Assembly: GCA_035455245.1 (NCBI GenBank)
Contig: DATIFN010000007.1
Span: forward strand, 1 to 43,146
DNA length: 43,146 nt
Origin: UBA8516 sp035455245
Lineage (GTDB): Archaea > Thermoproteota > Nitrososphaeria > Nitrososphaerales > Nitrosopumilaceae
Direction of reading: 5' to 3'
The translations under genes and the position numbers were made by a program. Numbering within the stretch: position 1 is the first letter of the stretch; each line of letters starts with the position of its first letter. Of the stretch, positions 25,249 to 32,602 are shown in pieces. Below the pieces are notes generated by a model. That model worked only from the letters and a program-made list of their open reading frames with translations, was not told the DNA's origin and did not search any database.

Positions 25249-25902
25249 TTATAGACTTAAAGCTAACGATATGAACGAGTCCGATACCTCAAGACACTTG
25301 TCTGCCATTTCTTCAACTCCGCTTACAATGTCTTTAAGGAGCAACAGTTCTTTTGTAACTGTGATCTCGTCCAAGACCTTGATGGTCAAATCACGATATT
25401 TGTCATCTATGCTACGTTCTATTTTCTGGGCTTCATGGGCAAGCTCAATTGCTCCTGCTGGATTGTTATTGAGTGCACGCACTATCTCGTTTAGTTTGTA
25501 AATTTCATCTACTACCAAATTAATTAATTCTGTAAGATCTTTGTCAAGTTTGCTTTTTTTAAGAGTTGCAGCCTTGATATTTGAAAGTTTGAATGCGATT
25601 CCAGTGATATAGCCTGCAATTTCATCCATCGTATAGGCTGTATGCAGTATGTTCTCTCTGTTCATCATTAGACCCCCTACTTCTGCAATTTCTCTTGTTA
25701 TTTTTCGACGAAGGGCTTCCACCTCATCTTCTGTACTGCGCATTCGTTCAAGCGATGCTTTAACTTCACTTTTGTCTCCTTTTATTATAAGGGAAGGTAA
25801 AGCTGAAAGATCTCTTACTGAATTTAGAATTCTGTTTATCTCATCCTGTAAAACCGCAAGTGCTTTTCGTTTCGCTTGAACCTCTAATTCTCCGCTGTAC
25901 AT
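25249..25902 (-). CDS. DUF47/PhoU-like protein
   Basis: The 217-residue all-helical protein matches the DUF47 (TIGR00153) pattern, related to PhoU. Long amphipathic helices include LERMRSTEDEVEALRRKITREIAE and a C-terminal LLLKDIVSGVEEMADKCLEVSDSF with the acidic EEMAD motif. Relatives usually sit beside a Pit-type phosphate transporter and regulate it or bind metal clusters. No transporter gene is adjacent here, so its partner must lie elsewhere. The gene stands alone between the cupredoxin-like gene and DNA ligase, 81 bp downstream of the ligase stop. Confidence 0.8.
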   Translation of the reverse strand: MYSGELEVQAKRKALAVLQDEINRILNSVRDLSALPSLIIKGDKSEVKASLERMRSTEDEVEALRRKITREIAEVGGLMMNRENILHTAYTMDEIAGYITGIAFKLSNIKAATLKKSKLDKDLTELINLVVDEIYKLNEIVRALNNNPAGAIELAHEAQKIERSIDDKYRDLTIKVLDEITVTKELLLLKDIVSGVEEMADKCLEVSDSFISLALSL

Positions 25903-25983
25903 GTAAGGATTTCAAGTATTAGGAGCGACTAATAATCCTTACGTGAAATTTTCCTGATCTTCGATGATTTGCTTTTGAATCTT

Positions 25984-27756
25984 TCAAATATAATTTTGTT
26001 TTTCCTCTTGAATCGCCCTTTTTTGTCCGTTATACAAAGAAATTATCTCATCATCCACAGTTGCATTTTCTGGGGTTTTTTCAAATCTGATCTTTCCCGT
26101 AAATTTAGGAAACCTTAGCGCAAGACCACTACCTTTTCTTATCCTGTCCATTGCTGTTTTATGTATAGGACTAAGGGTGATTTCCGATGCTACTATCTCT
26201 ATTACAACCTCGGGTTCAAACCAAACATCGGCTTCAAGTCCGCTGTTTATCCTGGGATTTTTTTTCAAAGTAATTTTGTCAGAAAGTATTTGATAAAACT
26301 GGTCAAGGTTTTCGTCTGTAAAACCTGTTCCAACTTTACATATGCTAGGGAATGTATCTGTTTTATCATCATATGTCGCCAACAATAACGCTCCATATCT
26401 TCCAGTTCTTCTACCTCGCCCAAAGAATGCACCTATTACAACAAGGTCTAAGCTATCTCCAAGTTCATTACGGTATTCACGTTTTAGCTTGAGCCAATTA
26501 CTCCCTCTTGCACCGGCTCTGTAAGATGCGTCAAGTTGCTTTAGCATTAATCCCTCACAACCTGCATTAATTGCATTTTCAAAAAAATCCTCAACTTCGT
26601 TATCTGACTTTACTAGTGTCATAGGCATGAGTTTTGCAAATTCATCTTCCTTGACAATTTTTTCAAGTATTTTTCGACGTTCCTTGTATGGTAAATCAAG
26701 GCAGCTCTTTCCATCTATAAACATGACATCAAAAAAGTTTATGGTGATAGGATACTGTGAAACAGCCTTTGCAATATTGTATTTTCGTCTCCGATGCATG
26801 AGTTCTTGAAAGGCAAGAAACTCACCTGTATCATCGTTGATTGCGACTGCCTCTGCTTCTAATATTGTCTCATGCGCGTTTAATGATTTGCTGATCTTTT
26901 CAACAATGTCAGGATAATAGTTTGTAATATTTTCAAGACTTCGAGAATACAGTATGATCTTTTCTCCTTTCATGTGGACCTGCACGCGTTCTCCATCAAG
27001 CTTGTATTCTGAAGCAAAAACCTCGCCCATTTTTTCACGAGCTTCCTGGGGACTTTTTACTCGTTCTGCCAACATTGGTCGGATTGGACTGAAAACTGAA
27101 ACTTGGAAATTTTGTATTGCATTGATTCCGTCTTTTGCAACAGCTTCGCCAACTTTTCCTAAATCACTTGACACATTGTATGCTTGTTCAAGTAATGCTC
27201 TATTTTCCTTGGAACCCGTAAAGGCAATTGCAAGAGAATCCATTATGGTGTAATCAGCAATCCCCAAACGCAGAGAGTTGGTGATAATTTTGAGTATGAA
27301 TCCTGCTTCTGTTGGATTGGCATCATTTAGCAGACTGGAAATATACTTTAATTTCATATCCTGTGACCGAGAGCCCTTTAGTTCGGCAATTTTATACAAT
27401 GTGTCATAGACTCTTTCTACCGTGATATCCTCTTTGATAAATGTGGTTTGTGTTTTTTGTTCCAAAATTTTTGCAGCAGCTTGACCCAAATCACCGCTTT
27501 CATGATATGTCTGCTCTATCTTTTTGACTGGTATCCCAGCAGATTTTGATATTGCTTTTATAGCTATTTTTTCTGCAACACCAAGCTCAACTCCCTCATG
27601 ATCTGGTCTTAATTTACCTTGTAATAGATAGACAACACTTGAAATTATTTCTGGGGGAGTTATTTTGAATAAATCAACAAGATATTGTGTTAATTCTAGT
27701 CTTTTTGTTGTACTCTCCATTATTTTTAGAGTGTCTGCTACAAGAGAAAATTTCAT
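25984..27756 (-). CDS. lig: ATP-dependent DNA ligase
   Basis: The 590-residue archaeal replicative ligase has an N-terminal DNA-binding domain (about 1-220) and an adenylation domain with motif I EYKLDGERVQVH (Lys252 accepts AMP). Motif III is FFDVMFIDG, motif IV EGLMLKQLD, motif V WLKLKREY, and the C-terminal OB fold ends in GLALRFPKFTGK. Length and motifs fit the family fully. It seals nicks in replication and repair, with PCNA as the usual partner. A small hypothetical gene lies 37 bp upstream on the same strand. Confidence 0.95.
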   Translation of the reverse strand: MKFSLVADTLKIMESTTKRLELTQYLVDLFKITPPEIISSVVYLLQGKLRPDHEGVELGVAEKIAIKAISKSAGIPVKKIEQTYHESGDLGQAAAKILEQKTQTTFIKEDITVERVYDTLYKIAELKGSRSQDMKLKYISSLLNDANPTEAGFILKIITNSLRLGIADYTIMDSLAIAFTGSKENRALLEQAYNVSSDLGKVGEAVAKDGINAIQNFQVSVFSPIRPMLAERVKSPQEAREKMGEVFASEYKLDGERVQVHMKGEKIILYSRSLENITNYYPDIVEKISKSLNAHETILEAEAVAINDDTGEFLAFQELMHRRRKYNIAKAVSQYPITINFFDVMFIDGKSCLDLPYKERRKILEKIVKEDEFAKLMPMTLVKSDNEVEDFFENAINAGCEGLMLKQLDASYRAGARGSNWLKLKREYRNELGDSLDLVVIGAFFGRGRRTGRYGALLLATYDDKTDTFPSICKVGTGFTDENLDQFYQILSDKITLKKNPRINSGLEADVWFEPEVVIEIVASEITLSPIHKTAMDRIRKGSGLALRFPKFTGKIRFEKTPENATVDDEIISLYNGQKRAIQEEKQNYI

Positions 27757-27793
27757 CTAAGAATTTCTACAGCTTCTGGAATAAAAGCTTGAG

Positions 27794-28087
27794 TTATTTC
27801 AGCTTTAGATGTGCCTTGATCTTTAACCAAATTTCTGGAGTTCTCTTAAAAAGCATGGAGTGAAAATCAGATATCTCCTCTTCATTTAGGAACCTCTTGT
27901 TTCTTCGCAAAAAACCATCAAAGAAGACTCCAGATATGTATCCTACATAAAGTCCAAATGCAAAATCTGGAAGGGTTGCACCATTGAGCGCAAGAAGTTT
28001 GGCTTCAGTCAAAACAACCCGTGGGTAATCTAAAGTGTATGTTATGGTTTCATTCAGATTTTTTTCCTCAATTACATCCAATCCCAT
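27794..28087 (-). CDS. Small hypothetical protein upstream of DNA ligase
   Basis: The 97-residue protein has no signal peptide. The middle (GATLPDFAFGLYVGYISGVFFDGF) is rich in Gly and aromatics and could be a buried helix rather than a membrane span. The end is a basic helix (LFKRTPEIWLKIKAHLKLK). It starts 20-26 nt downstream of the TATA-like AAATATTTA (28105-28114), consistent with a leaderless transcript also reading the ligase gene. I recognise no family; conservation with ligase would be worth a check. Confidence 0.6.
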   Translation of the reverse strand: MGLDVIEEKNLNETITYTLDYPRVVLTEAKLLALNGATLPDFAFGLYVGYISGVFFDGFLRRNKRFLNEEEISDFHSMLFKRTPEIWLKIKAHLKLK

Positions 28088-28104
28088 AACAAAACCGAGT
28101 CCAG

Positions 28105-28114
28105 CAAATATTTA
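28105..28114 (-). promoter_or_regulatory. TATA box for the small gene and ligase operon
   Basis: CAAATATTTA is about 18-27 nt upstream of ATG 28087 on the minus strand. It is divergent from the S25e promoter with 24 nt between the two boxes. Confidence 0.45.
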
Positions 28115-28137
28115 GGATTTTGCCGAATCCTTGTTCG

Positions 28138-28147
28138 TTTATAAATA
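28138..28147 (+). promoter_or_regulatory. TATA box for the S25e gene
   Basis: TTTATAAATA lies 21-30 nt upstream of ATG 28168, the spacing expected for a leaderless archaeal transcript. Confidence 0.6.
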
Positions 28148-28167
28148 GGACATCTTGAAATCTCAAT

Positions 28168-28482
28168 ATGGGTGGAGCAAAAAAACAATCTCCTGCACAA
28201 GCAGAAAAGTCACAACAGGCTGAGGCTGCAAAAAAAGAAGGAGGTCAAAAAAAAGGAGAAAAGAAGGAACAAAAATCAAAATCATCAATCTCTGTCATAA
28301 TTAATGAAAATCAAGCTATGAATTTTATCAAAGGTGCCAAAGTTTTCACGGTTCAGGAAGTGGCACGACAAGAAGGGGTTAAAATTTCTGCGGCAAATGC
28401 CTTTTTACAAAAACTATTGAAAGCTGGCTCAGTCAAAAGGGTAGGTGGATATAGTGGTCACCACATCTACACAGCTGCTTGA
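28168..28482 (+). CDS. rps25e: 30S ribosomal protein S25e
   Basis: The 104-residue protein has a Lys/Gln/Ala-rich N-terminal tail (about 1-45) and a winged-helix core: AMNFIKGAKVFTVQEVARQEGVKISAANAFLQKLLKAGSVKRV then GGYSGHHIY. This is the archaeal/eukaryotic S25e pattern; the protein is absent from bacteria and from many Euryarchaeota. It has its own TATA box and a leaderless start. Its 3' end overlaps the convergent cyclophilin-like gene by 16 bp. Confidence 0.92.
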   Translation: MGGAKKQSPAQAEKSQQAEAAKKEGGQKKGEKKEQKSKSSISVIINENQAMNFIKGAKVFTVQEVARQEGVKISAANAFLQKLLKAGSVKRVGGYSGHHIYTAA

Positions 28483-28859
28483 GTAATAACCAACACATCT
28501 CCAGATTTTATGTTGGAAAGTACAAATTCATTCGACGTTATTTTGCCAATTGGAGTCATTGCTTTTGTAGAGTCGGTATCATTTAGGAAAAAACAAATCG
28601 ATCCAGTTAATGGCATGAAGGAAACATCTCCTTTTTTGAATTGACTTCGTTGTCTTTCACCCCCCACGTTAATCTTAGTTTCCATATACACGAAGCTATT
28701 TCCCATAATGTGCGCATTTCCCTCTAGTGGCAAAGATCTTGTTATCGTGCCGACAGTTTTTGGTGCAAGATGACGTTTTAATTCGCATTTTAGCTGCGAT
28801 TTGCCTTTTATTTCCACATTTATCTCGATTTTTGAAACAGAACCTGCGCTCATTTTCAA
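28467..28859 (-). CDS. Cyclophilin-like domain protein (PF04126 type)
   Basis: The 130-residue beta-barrel protein follows the archaeal cyclophilin-like pattern: LKCELKRHLAPKTVGTITRSLPLEGNAHIMGNSFVYMET, then FKKGDVSFMPLTGSICFFLNDT and MTPIGKI. It looks like a peptidyl-prolyl isomerase fold, but the canonical catalytic Arg set is not evident, and the family has no proven activity that I know of. ATG 28853 (MSAGSV) is an alternative start. It overlaps S25e at the 3' end, and its start is 46 bp from the divergent RpoK start. Confidence 0.75.
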   Translation of the reverse strand: MKMSAGSVSKIEINVEIKGKSQLKCELKRHLAPKTVGTITRSLPLEGNAHIMGNSFVYMETKINVGGERQRSQFKKGDVSFMPLTGSICFFLNDTDSTKAMTPIGKITSNEFVLSNIKSGDVLVITQAAV

Positions 28860-28875
28860 AAAGGAGGATTATGAA

Positions 28876-28883
28876 TTATATAA
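28876..28883 (+). promoter_or_regulatory. TATA box that decides the RpoK start
   Basis: TTATATAA lies 23-30 nt upstream of ATG 28906. This fits a leaderless start there rather than at the upstream ATG 28801, which lies before the promoter. Confidence 0.6.
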
Positions 28884-28905
28884 CGTTTGTTCAGACCAGA
28901 TATCG

Positions 28906-29415
28906 ATGTCCGACGAACCTGAAGAGATTGTTGCAGAGACTGAAGAAGTTCCAGTCGAGGTTGAACCAGAAGAACCGATTATTGTAGAAGAACCTGTAGA
29001 AACAACAGAAATACTGGAAGAAGGGGAAGAAATAACAAAGACAAAGAAACTCAAAAAAGGCGAACTCTCTCCGGAAGAATTAGCCGAACGACAAAGACTA
29101 CAAAAAATTATTGATGCGCGTGAAATTATCGAAATTGATCCGATCCACACACCAATAGAGTATGAAACAACTGGCAGAGGTAAGATAATGATAGGTCCGC
29201 CAACTTTAACTAGATTCGAAAAAGCAAGAATAATGGGAGCTCGAGCATTACAATTATCCCTTGGAGCACCACCGTTTATAGCTGTCCCAAAAGAAGTGGC
29301 AACATCACTTGACCTTGCATATGCAGAACTTGAAAAACGCGTCATTCCTATTACAATAAGAAGAGTATTGCCAAATGGGGACTTTCAAAATATACCAATT
29401 GACCTTTTCAATTAA
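28906..29415 (+). CDS. rpoK: DNA-directed RNA polymerase subunit K (omega homologue) with acidic N-terminal extension
   Basis: The 169-residue protein ends in a typical RpoK/Rpb6 core of about 85 residues: PPTLTRFEKARIMGARALQLSLGAPPFI, then LAYAELEKRVIPITIRR. Subunit K stabilises the assembly of the largest subunit. Before the core is an unusually long tail: about 40 residues dominated by Glu, Val and Pro, then a charged helix (KTKKLKKGELSPEELAERQRLQKI). Stand-alone archaeal RpoK is generally 55-90 residues, so this form is about twice the usual size. The start is set by the TATA box at 28876. Alba follows 52 bp downstream. Confidence 0.9.
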   Translation: MSDEPEEIVAETEEVPVEVEPEEPIIVEEPVETTEILEEGEEITKTKKLKKGELSPEELAERQRLQKIIDAREIIEIDPIHTPIEYETTGRGKIMIGPPTLTRFEKARIMGARALQLSLGAPPFIAVPKEVATSLDLAYAELEKRVIPITIRRVLPNGDFQNIPIDLFN

Positions 29416-29467
29416 TGGATAAATGGTCGATAAGACTTAATAGAATGCAAATTTTGGGTTGATATGA

Positions 29468-29797
29468 TTGAGTATTTTGAGTGTGGATGATGTCAAAACA
29501 CAATTAACCAATAATCACACATTTTCAAATAACGAAAGAACCATTTTGATACAAAGACAGCCAATAATGGAATGTGCTATTGATATACTGACTATCCTAG
29601 GGAGTGTTGGTCGGGTTGTATTAAAAGCAAAAGGAGATGACATACCAACTGCGGTGGGAGTGGCTAATGTGATAACAGAAAAACTGATGAAGGACACATC
29701 CGAAATCGCCGATATTATTGTTGATAGTGAAACTGGAACAGGAAAATATGGTATGACTCTTGTTTCTACTATAGCGATAATTCTTGTAAAGAAATAA
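29468..29797 (+). CDS. albA: Alba-family DNA/RNA-binding protein
   Basis: The 109-residue protein has the Alba fold signature: TILIQRQPIMECAIDILTIL, then VGRVVLKAKGDDIPTAVGVANVITEKL, then a C-terminal strand pair (STIAIILVKK). In Sulfolobus Alba the nucleic-acid contact strand reads IGKKPVM with two Lys. Here it reads IQRQPIM, so one basic residue is kept as Arg and the other is Gln, which may lower affinity or shift the preference to RNA. The start is TTG 29468; an overlapping ATG at 29464 opens only an 8-codon frame. It is convergent with the HTH gene, 2 bp away. Confidence 0.85.
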   Translation: MSILSVDDVKTQLTNNHTFSNNERTILIQRQPIMECAIDILTILGSVGRVVLKAKGDDIPTAVGVANVITEKLMKDTSEIADIIVDSETGTGKYGMTLVSTIAIILVKK

Positions 29798-29799
29798 AA

Positions 29800-30216
29800 T
29801 TAAAAAGAACTCCCAGGTCCTTTTAAAAGCATGTTCTCACATTCTTTGCATATTGCTTCGTCGATGTTTGTTTCCAAGTTGTGATGTATGTCACAAATTA
29901 ACAAACTTGATTTTATGTAGTTGCACAATCCGATGAATTTTGAAAGACTCGCAGGTGTGTATGCCATGTTTGTTGAAAGGTTGCTTGCAATCTCATCAAT
30001 CATGCCAGAGACTTCTTTTATGGAAAGAAGTTTTGTTATTAATTCAGGATTTCCTCTTGTCCCTCTGATGTAATTGCTTATTGCAGCTTGTGTTACACCT
30101 AGCATCTTTGAAATGTCTTCTTCTTGGATGCTGTAGGTTTCCATCAATTTTTTTGCCAAGATAGCACGTAGTGCTGGAATTAACGTTTTCGTCTCTATCT
30201 CTGCTGGAAGAAGCAT
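29800..30216 (-). CDS. XRE-like archaeal HTH transcriptional regulator with Cys/His C-terminus
   Basis: The 138-residue protein has an N-terminal helix-turn-helix (about 22-55, YSIQEEDISKMLGVTQAAISNYIRG) and a helical C-terminal half. The latter carries a possible metal site: CDIHH near residue 108 and CKECE near residue 126. It resembles archaeal regulators of the COG2522 type. A TATA box (30236-30245) lies about 25 nt before the ATG, so the mRNA is probably leaderless. Targets are unknown; the nearest divergent gene encodes the asparagine-synthetase-like protein. Confidence 0.75.
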   Translation of the reverse strand: MLLPAEIETKTLIPALRAILAKKLMETYSIQEEDISKMLGVTQAAISNYIRGTRGNPELITKLLSIKEVSGMIDEIASNLSTNMAYTPASLSKFIGLCNYIKSSLLICDIHHNLETNIDEAICKECENMLLKGPGSSF

Positions 30217-30235
30217 AAAAAACCAAACGCCTTGA

Positions 30236-30245
30236 AAATATTTAA
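30236..30245 (-). promoter_or_regulatory. TATA box for the HTH regulator gene
   Basis: On the minus strand the sequence reads TTAAATATTT, 20-29 nt upstream of ATG 30216. Confidence 0.5.
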
Positions 30246-30316
30246 ACCTAGCAATAAGCTTGACCTAATTTTCTGGAACAATTTTTTCATAATTGTAATC
30301 TATGATCGATTCGATA

Positions 30317-30326
30317 ACTTATTTAT
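30317..30326 (+). promoter_or_regulatory. TATA box for the asparagine-synthetase-like gene
   Basis: ACTTATTTAT lies 24-33 nt before TTG 30350. This supports a leaderless transcript starting at TTG. Confidence 0.45.
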
Positions 30327-30349
30327 CAATCACATGATCCAAGTTCATA

Positions 30350-31297
30350 TTGCAAGAAATTTTCTCAACTCTGACAAAACTCATCTCAGATGCAGTTTCT
30401 TCATGCACATCTGATTGTATAGCCCTCTCTGGAGGCCTCGATAGTTCCATTCTTGCATATTATTTGAAAAAAAATACTAAAGCAATTGCAGTCGTGGCCG
30501 AAGATTTTCCTGCTTCCGATCTGATGTATTCGCAACTTGTTGCTAAAGAATTTGGATTAAAATTACTCATAAAAAATGCGACAATTGAGGATCTAATGTC
30601 TTCAATAGAACAGACAATTAAGATCCTGAAAAATTTCAACCATATTGAAATACGAAATTCTATTGTTGTATACCTTGCAATAAAAACAGCAAAAGAAAAT
30701 GGCTGTACTAGCATCATGACTGGAGATGGCTGCGATGAGTTATTTGCTGGCTACAGTTTTTTCTTAAAAAAAAATAGCATGGAATTACAAAACGACTTAG
30801 AAAGAATTTGGAAAATAATGCATTTTCCAGCACAACAAATAGCCTTGTCACTTGGCATTGGTATAGAATCCCCCTTTCTCAATGACAAAGTTGTCAGTTA
30901 CGCAAAATCTATTCCAGCAGAACTTAAGGTAAATGAAGAAAACGGTAAAAAATATGGAAAATGGGTTTTACGAAAAGCATTTGAAGGAATTATACCGCAA
31001 TCAATTGTTTGGAGGGACAAGTTTCCAATGCAGGATGGTTCTGGAACGAGCAGTTTGACTACATTTTTTGAAAATAGCATCCTTGATGAAACGTTCGAGA
31101 CAAAGTCCAAGTTGTATCTAGAAAAAGACAAGGTCAAATTAAATTCCAAAGAATCGTTGTATTATTATGAATTGTATAGAAAATATTTTGATCCACCATA
31201 TTTTTCGGGTTCTTCAAAAAATAGATGCCACGATTGTCAAGGTGTGATAGGACCAAGTTCACATTTTTGTCGAATGTGTGGCAGTTTTCCTATTTAG
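30350..31297 (+). CDS. Stand-alone asparagine-synthetase-like PP-loop ATPase with zinc ribbon
   Basis: The 315-residue protein consists of an AsnB-type synthetase domain only. It has the PP-loop SGGLDSS (27-33), MTGDGCDELFAGY (123-135) and the PF-type core SPFLNDKVVSYA. The N-terminal glutamine-hydrolysing domain of asparagine synthetase B is absent, so the amine donor must be ammonia or another protein. At the C-terminus four Cys (293, 296, 307, 310) form a zinc ribbon (CHDCQ and CRMCG). The start is TTG 30350 with a TATA box about 28 nt upstream. Asparagine synthesis with free ammonia would suit an ammonia oxidiser, but amidation of another molecule or of tRNA is equally possible. Confidence 0.8.
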   Translation: MQEIFSTLTKLISDAVSSCTSDCIALSGGLDSSILAYYLKKNTKAIAVVAEDFPASDLMYSQLVAKEFGLKLLIKNATIEDLMSSIEQTIKILKNFNHIEIRNSIVVYLAIKTAKENGCTSIMTGDGCDELFAGYSFFLKKNSMELQNDLERIWKIMHFPAQQIALSLGIGIESPFLNDKVVSYAKSIPAELKVNEENGKKYGKWVLRKAFEGIIPQSIVWRDKFPMQDGSGTSSLTTFFENSILDETFETKSKLYLEKDKVKLNSKESLYYYELYRKYFDPPYFSGSSKNRCHDCQGVIGPSSHFCRMCGSFPI

Positions 31298-31436
31298 TTT
31301 TTTTCCATTTGTTTGGTTTTTTAACAAAAATCCTTTTGCAGCCATGGCAACAAAAATAATATTTTTTCCCCTTATATTCATGAACTAGAGCCAAGCTCTC
31401 ATCAAGCTCAATTCCACAAACTGGATCCACTGGCAT
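31290..31436 (-). CDS. 48-residue YHS-domain protein
   Basis: A short frame on the minus strand starts at ATG 31436 and ends with TAG at 31290-31292. It encodes MPVDPVCGIELDESLALV, then EYKGKKYYFCCHGCKRIF and a basic tail. The DPVCG start and FCCHGCKRIF are the YHS signature, a small metal-binding module found in copper transporters, hydroxylases and as free proteins. Cys7, Cys29/Cys30 and Cys33 are candidate ligands. The 3' end overlaps the asparagine-synthetase-like gene by 8 bp. It could handle copper, which ammonia oxidisers need in quantity, though that is inference. Confidence 0.8.
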   Translation of the reverse strand: MPVDPVCGIELDESLALVHEYKGKKYYFCCHGCKRIFVKKPNKWKKTK

Positions 31437-31474
31437 ATGAAACTGCAATGTAGATTTCTATTTATTCTTTACAT

Positions 31475-32578
31475 TTATGAAGTTAGACTTTTTACAAGTT
31501 CATTAAATTCTGATTCAGACATTGGTGAAATTTTTACTAGCTCAAGATTTTCATCAACATGGGAACTTGATTTTTGACCAACCAAAGGTGCGATTATTCC
31601 AGGAGTTGACCTGACAAATTGTAATGCACGGTGGGCTGGTTTTAATCCGCCAAACTCTGGTATTACATTTGGACCAAGAAGTTTTGCTTGCATGAGTGGT
31701 ACGCTTGCAAAAACACCAATTTCAAGATTTTTTGCAGCTCCAAGTATCGAAGTTTCTTTTCCATCGACAGTCTGATTTGGCATGGTTAATGCCTGATCAA
31801 GATACATGTTGTATGGAAGTTGAATGAATTTGAAACCATTTTCATTTCCTCCTGCTTCTTTTGCGAGTTTTAATATGTCTTTTAACAAAAGGTGTTGAGA
31901 ATTTTCCTTTGGAACTCTAAAACAATCCCATGTTGCCATTCCATAATATTTTACAGTGCCTTCCTTCCTTTGTTTTTCATAAAACTCAAAAACTTGTTTG
32001 AGATTTTTCATGAATTCTTCCTTAGAAATATCTTGTAGTTGTCCTTCTGCAGCATTATGAAGATACATCAAATCAATACAGTCAAAACCCAGATTTTTCA
32101 GGCTTGTTTTGAGTTGGTTTTCAAGATAAGGTACAGTCATGCAATGATATCCTGAGGAGATATCGTTTGACTTGATTATGCCTGTTTTGACTAGGGTTTT
32201 GTTTATGTATTCCCAAAACTCATCTTTTACATCTGCATCGTTTGTAACGTATCCATTTTTTGTACTGACAAACAGTTCTTCTCTTTTCACCTTGCCTTCT
32301 TCAACAAGTTCAGAAATTGCTTTTCCTACGGATCTTTCTGCTTTTTGAGAACGATAGTTTATGGCAGTATCAATTACGTTTACTCCTGATAAAACTGATC
32401 TTTTGATTGCTTCTTTTACAAGAAGATCTGTTGCATTATCTGCATCTCCGAGATATGTTCCAATCCCTATAGATGAAAGTGTCAATCCCAAAAATTGCCT
32501 AAAATGTCCTTTTCCTACTGATTGATTTTTTGTGGCAAAGTTTGCAGTTCCTTCAGAAGCTGATTGACCTGTAATCAT
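31475..32578 (-). CDS. Aldo/keto reductase
   Basis: The 367-residue TIM-barrel oxidoreductase has the AKR catalytic tetrad visible: Asp and Tyr in VIDTAINY (about 68-75), Lys in VSTKNGY and His in LMYLHN. Close to the end are FVRSTPGIIAPLVGQKS, the NADPH-binding motif, and the helix of the C-terminal loop. It has a somewhat long N-terminus (about 30 residues). The gene stands 24 bp downstream of the UbiA prenyltransferase stop on the same strand, so an operon is likely. The substrate is not predictable. Confidence 0.85.
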   Translation of the reverse strand: MITGQSASEGTANFATKNQSVGKGHFRQFLGLTLSSIGIGTYLGDADNATDLLVKEAIKRSVLSGVNVIDTAINYRSQKAERSVGKAISELVEEGKVKREELFVSTKNGYVTNDADVKDEFWEYINKTLVKTGIIKSNDISSGYHCMTVPYLENQLKTSLKNLGFDCIDLMYLHNAAEGQLQDISKEEFMKNLKQVFEFYEKQRKEGTVKYYGMATWDCFRVPKENSQHLLLKDILKLAKEAGGNENGFKFIQLPYNMYLDQALTMPNQTVDGKETSILGAAKNLEIGVFASVPLMQAKLLGPNVIPEFGGLKPAHRALQFVRSTPGIIAPLVGQKSSSHVDENLELVKISPMSESEFNELVKSLTS

Positions 32579-32602
32579 GGGGTGTCTTTTGATTTGCTTG
32601 AT

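Noticed and set aside
25249..25902. Phosphate transport operon
   Set aside because: The DUF47/PhoU-like gene has no Pit-type transporter beside it in this window, so no operon can be claimed.
28169..28305. Lys/Ala-rich tract possibly a low-complexity repeat
   Set aside because: It is the normal basic N-terminal tail of S25e.
28801..28905. Longer RpoK start at ATG 28801
   Set aside because: It lies upstream of the TATA box at 28876 and overlaps the divergent gene; ATG 28906 is placed correctly for a leaderless transcript.
28869..29345. 158-codon frame antisense to RpoK
   Set aside because: Ser/Thr-rich shadow of the Glu-rich RpoK extension.
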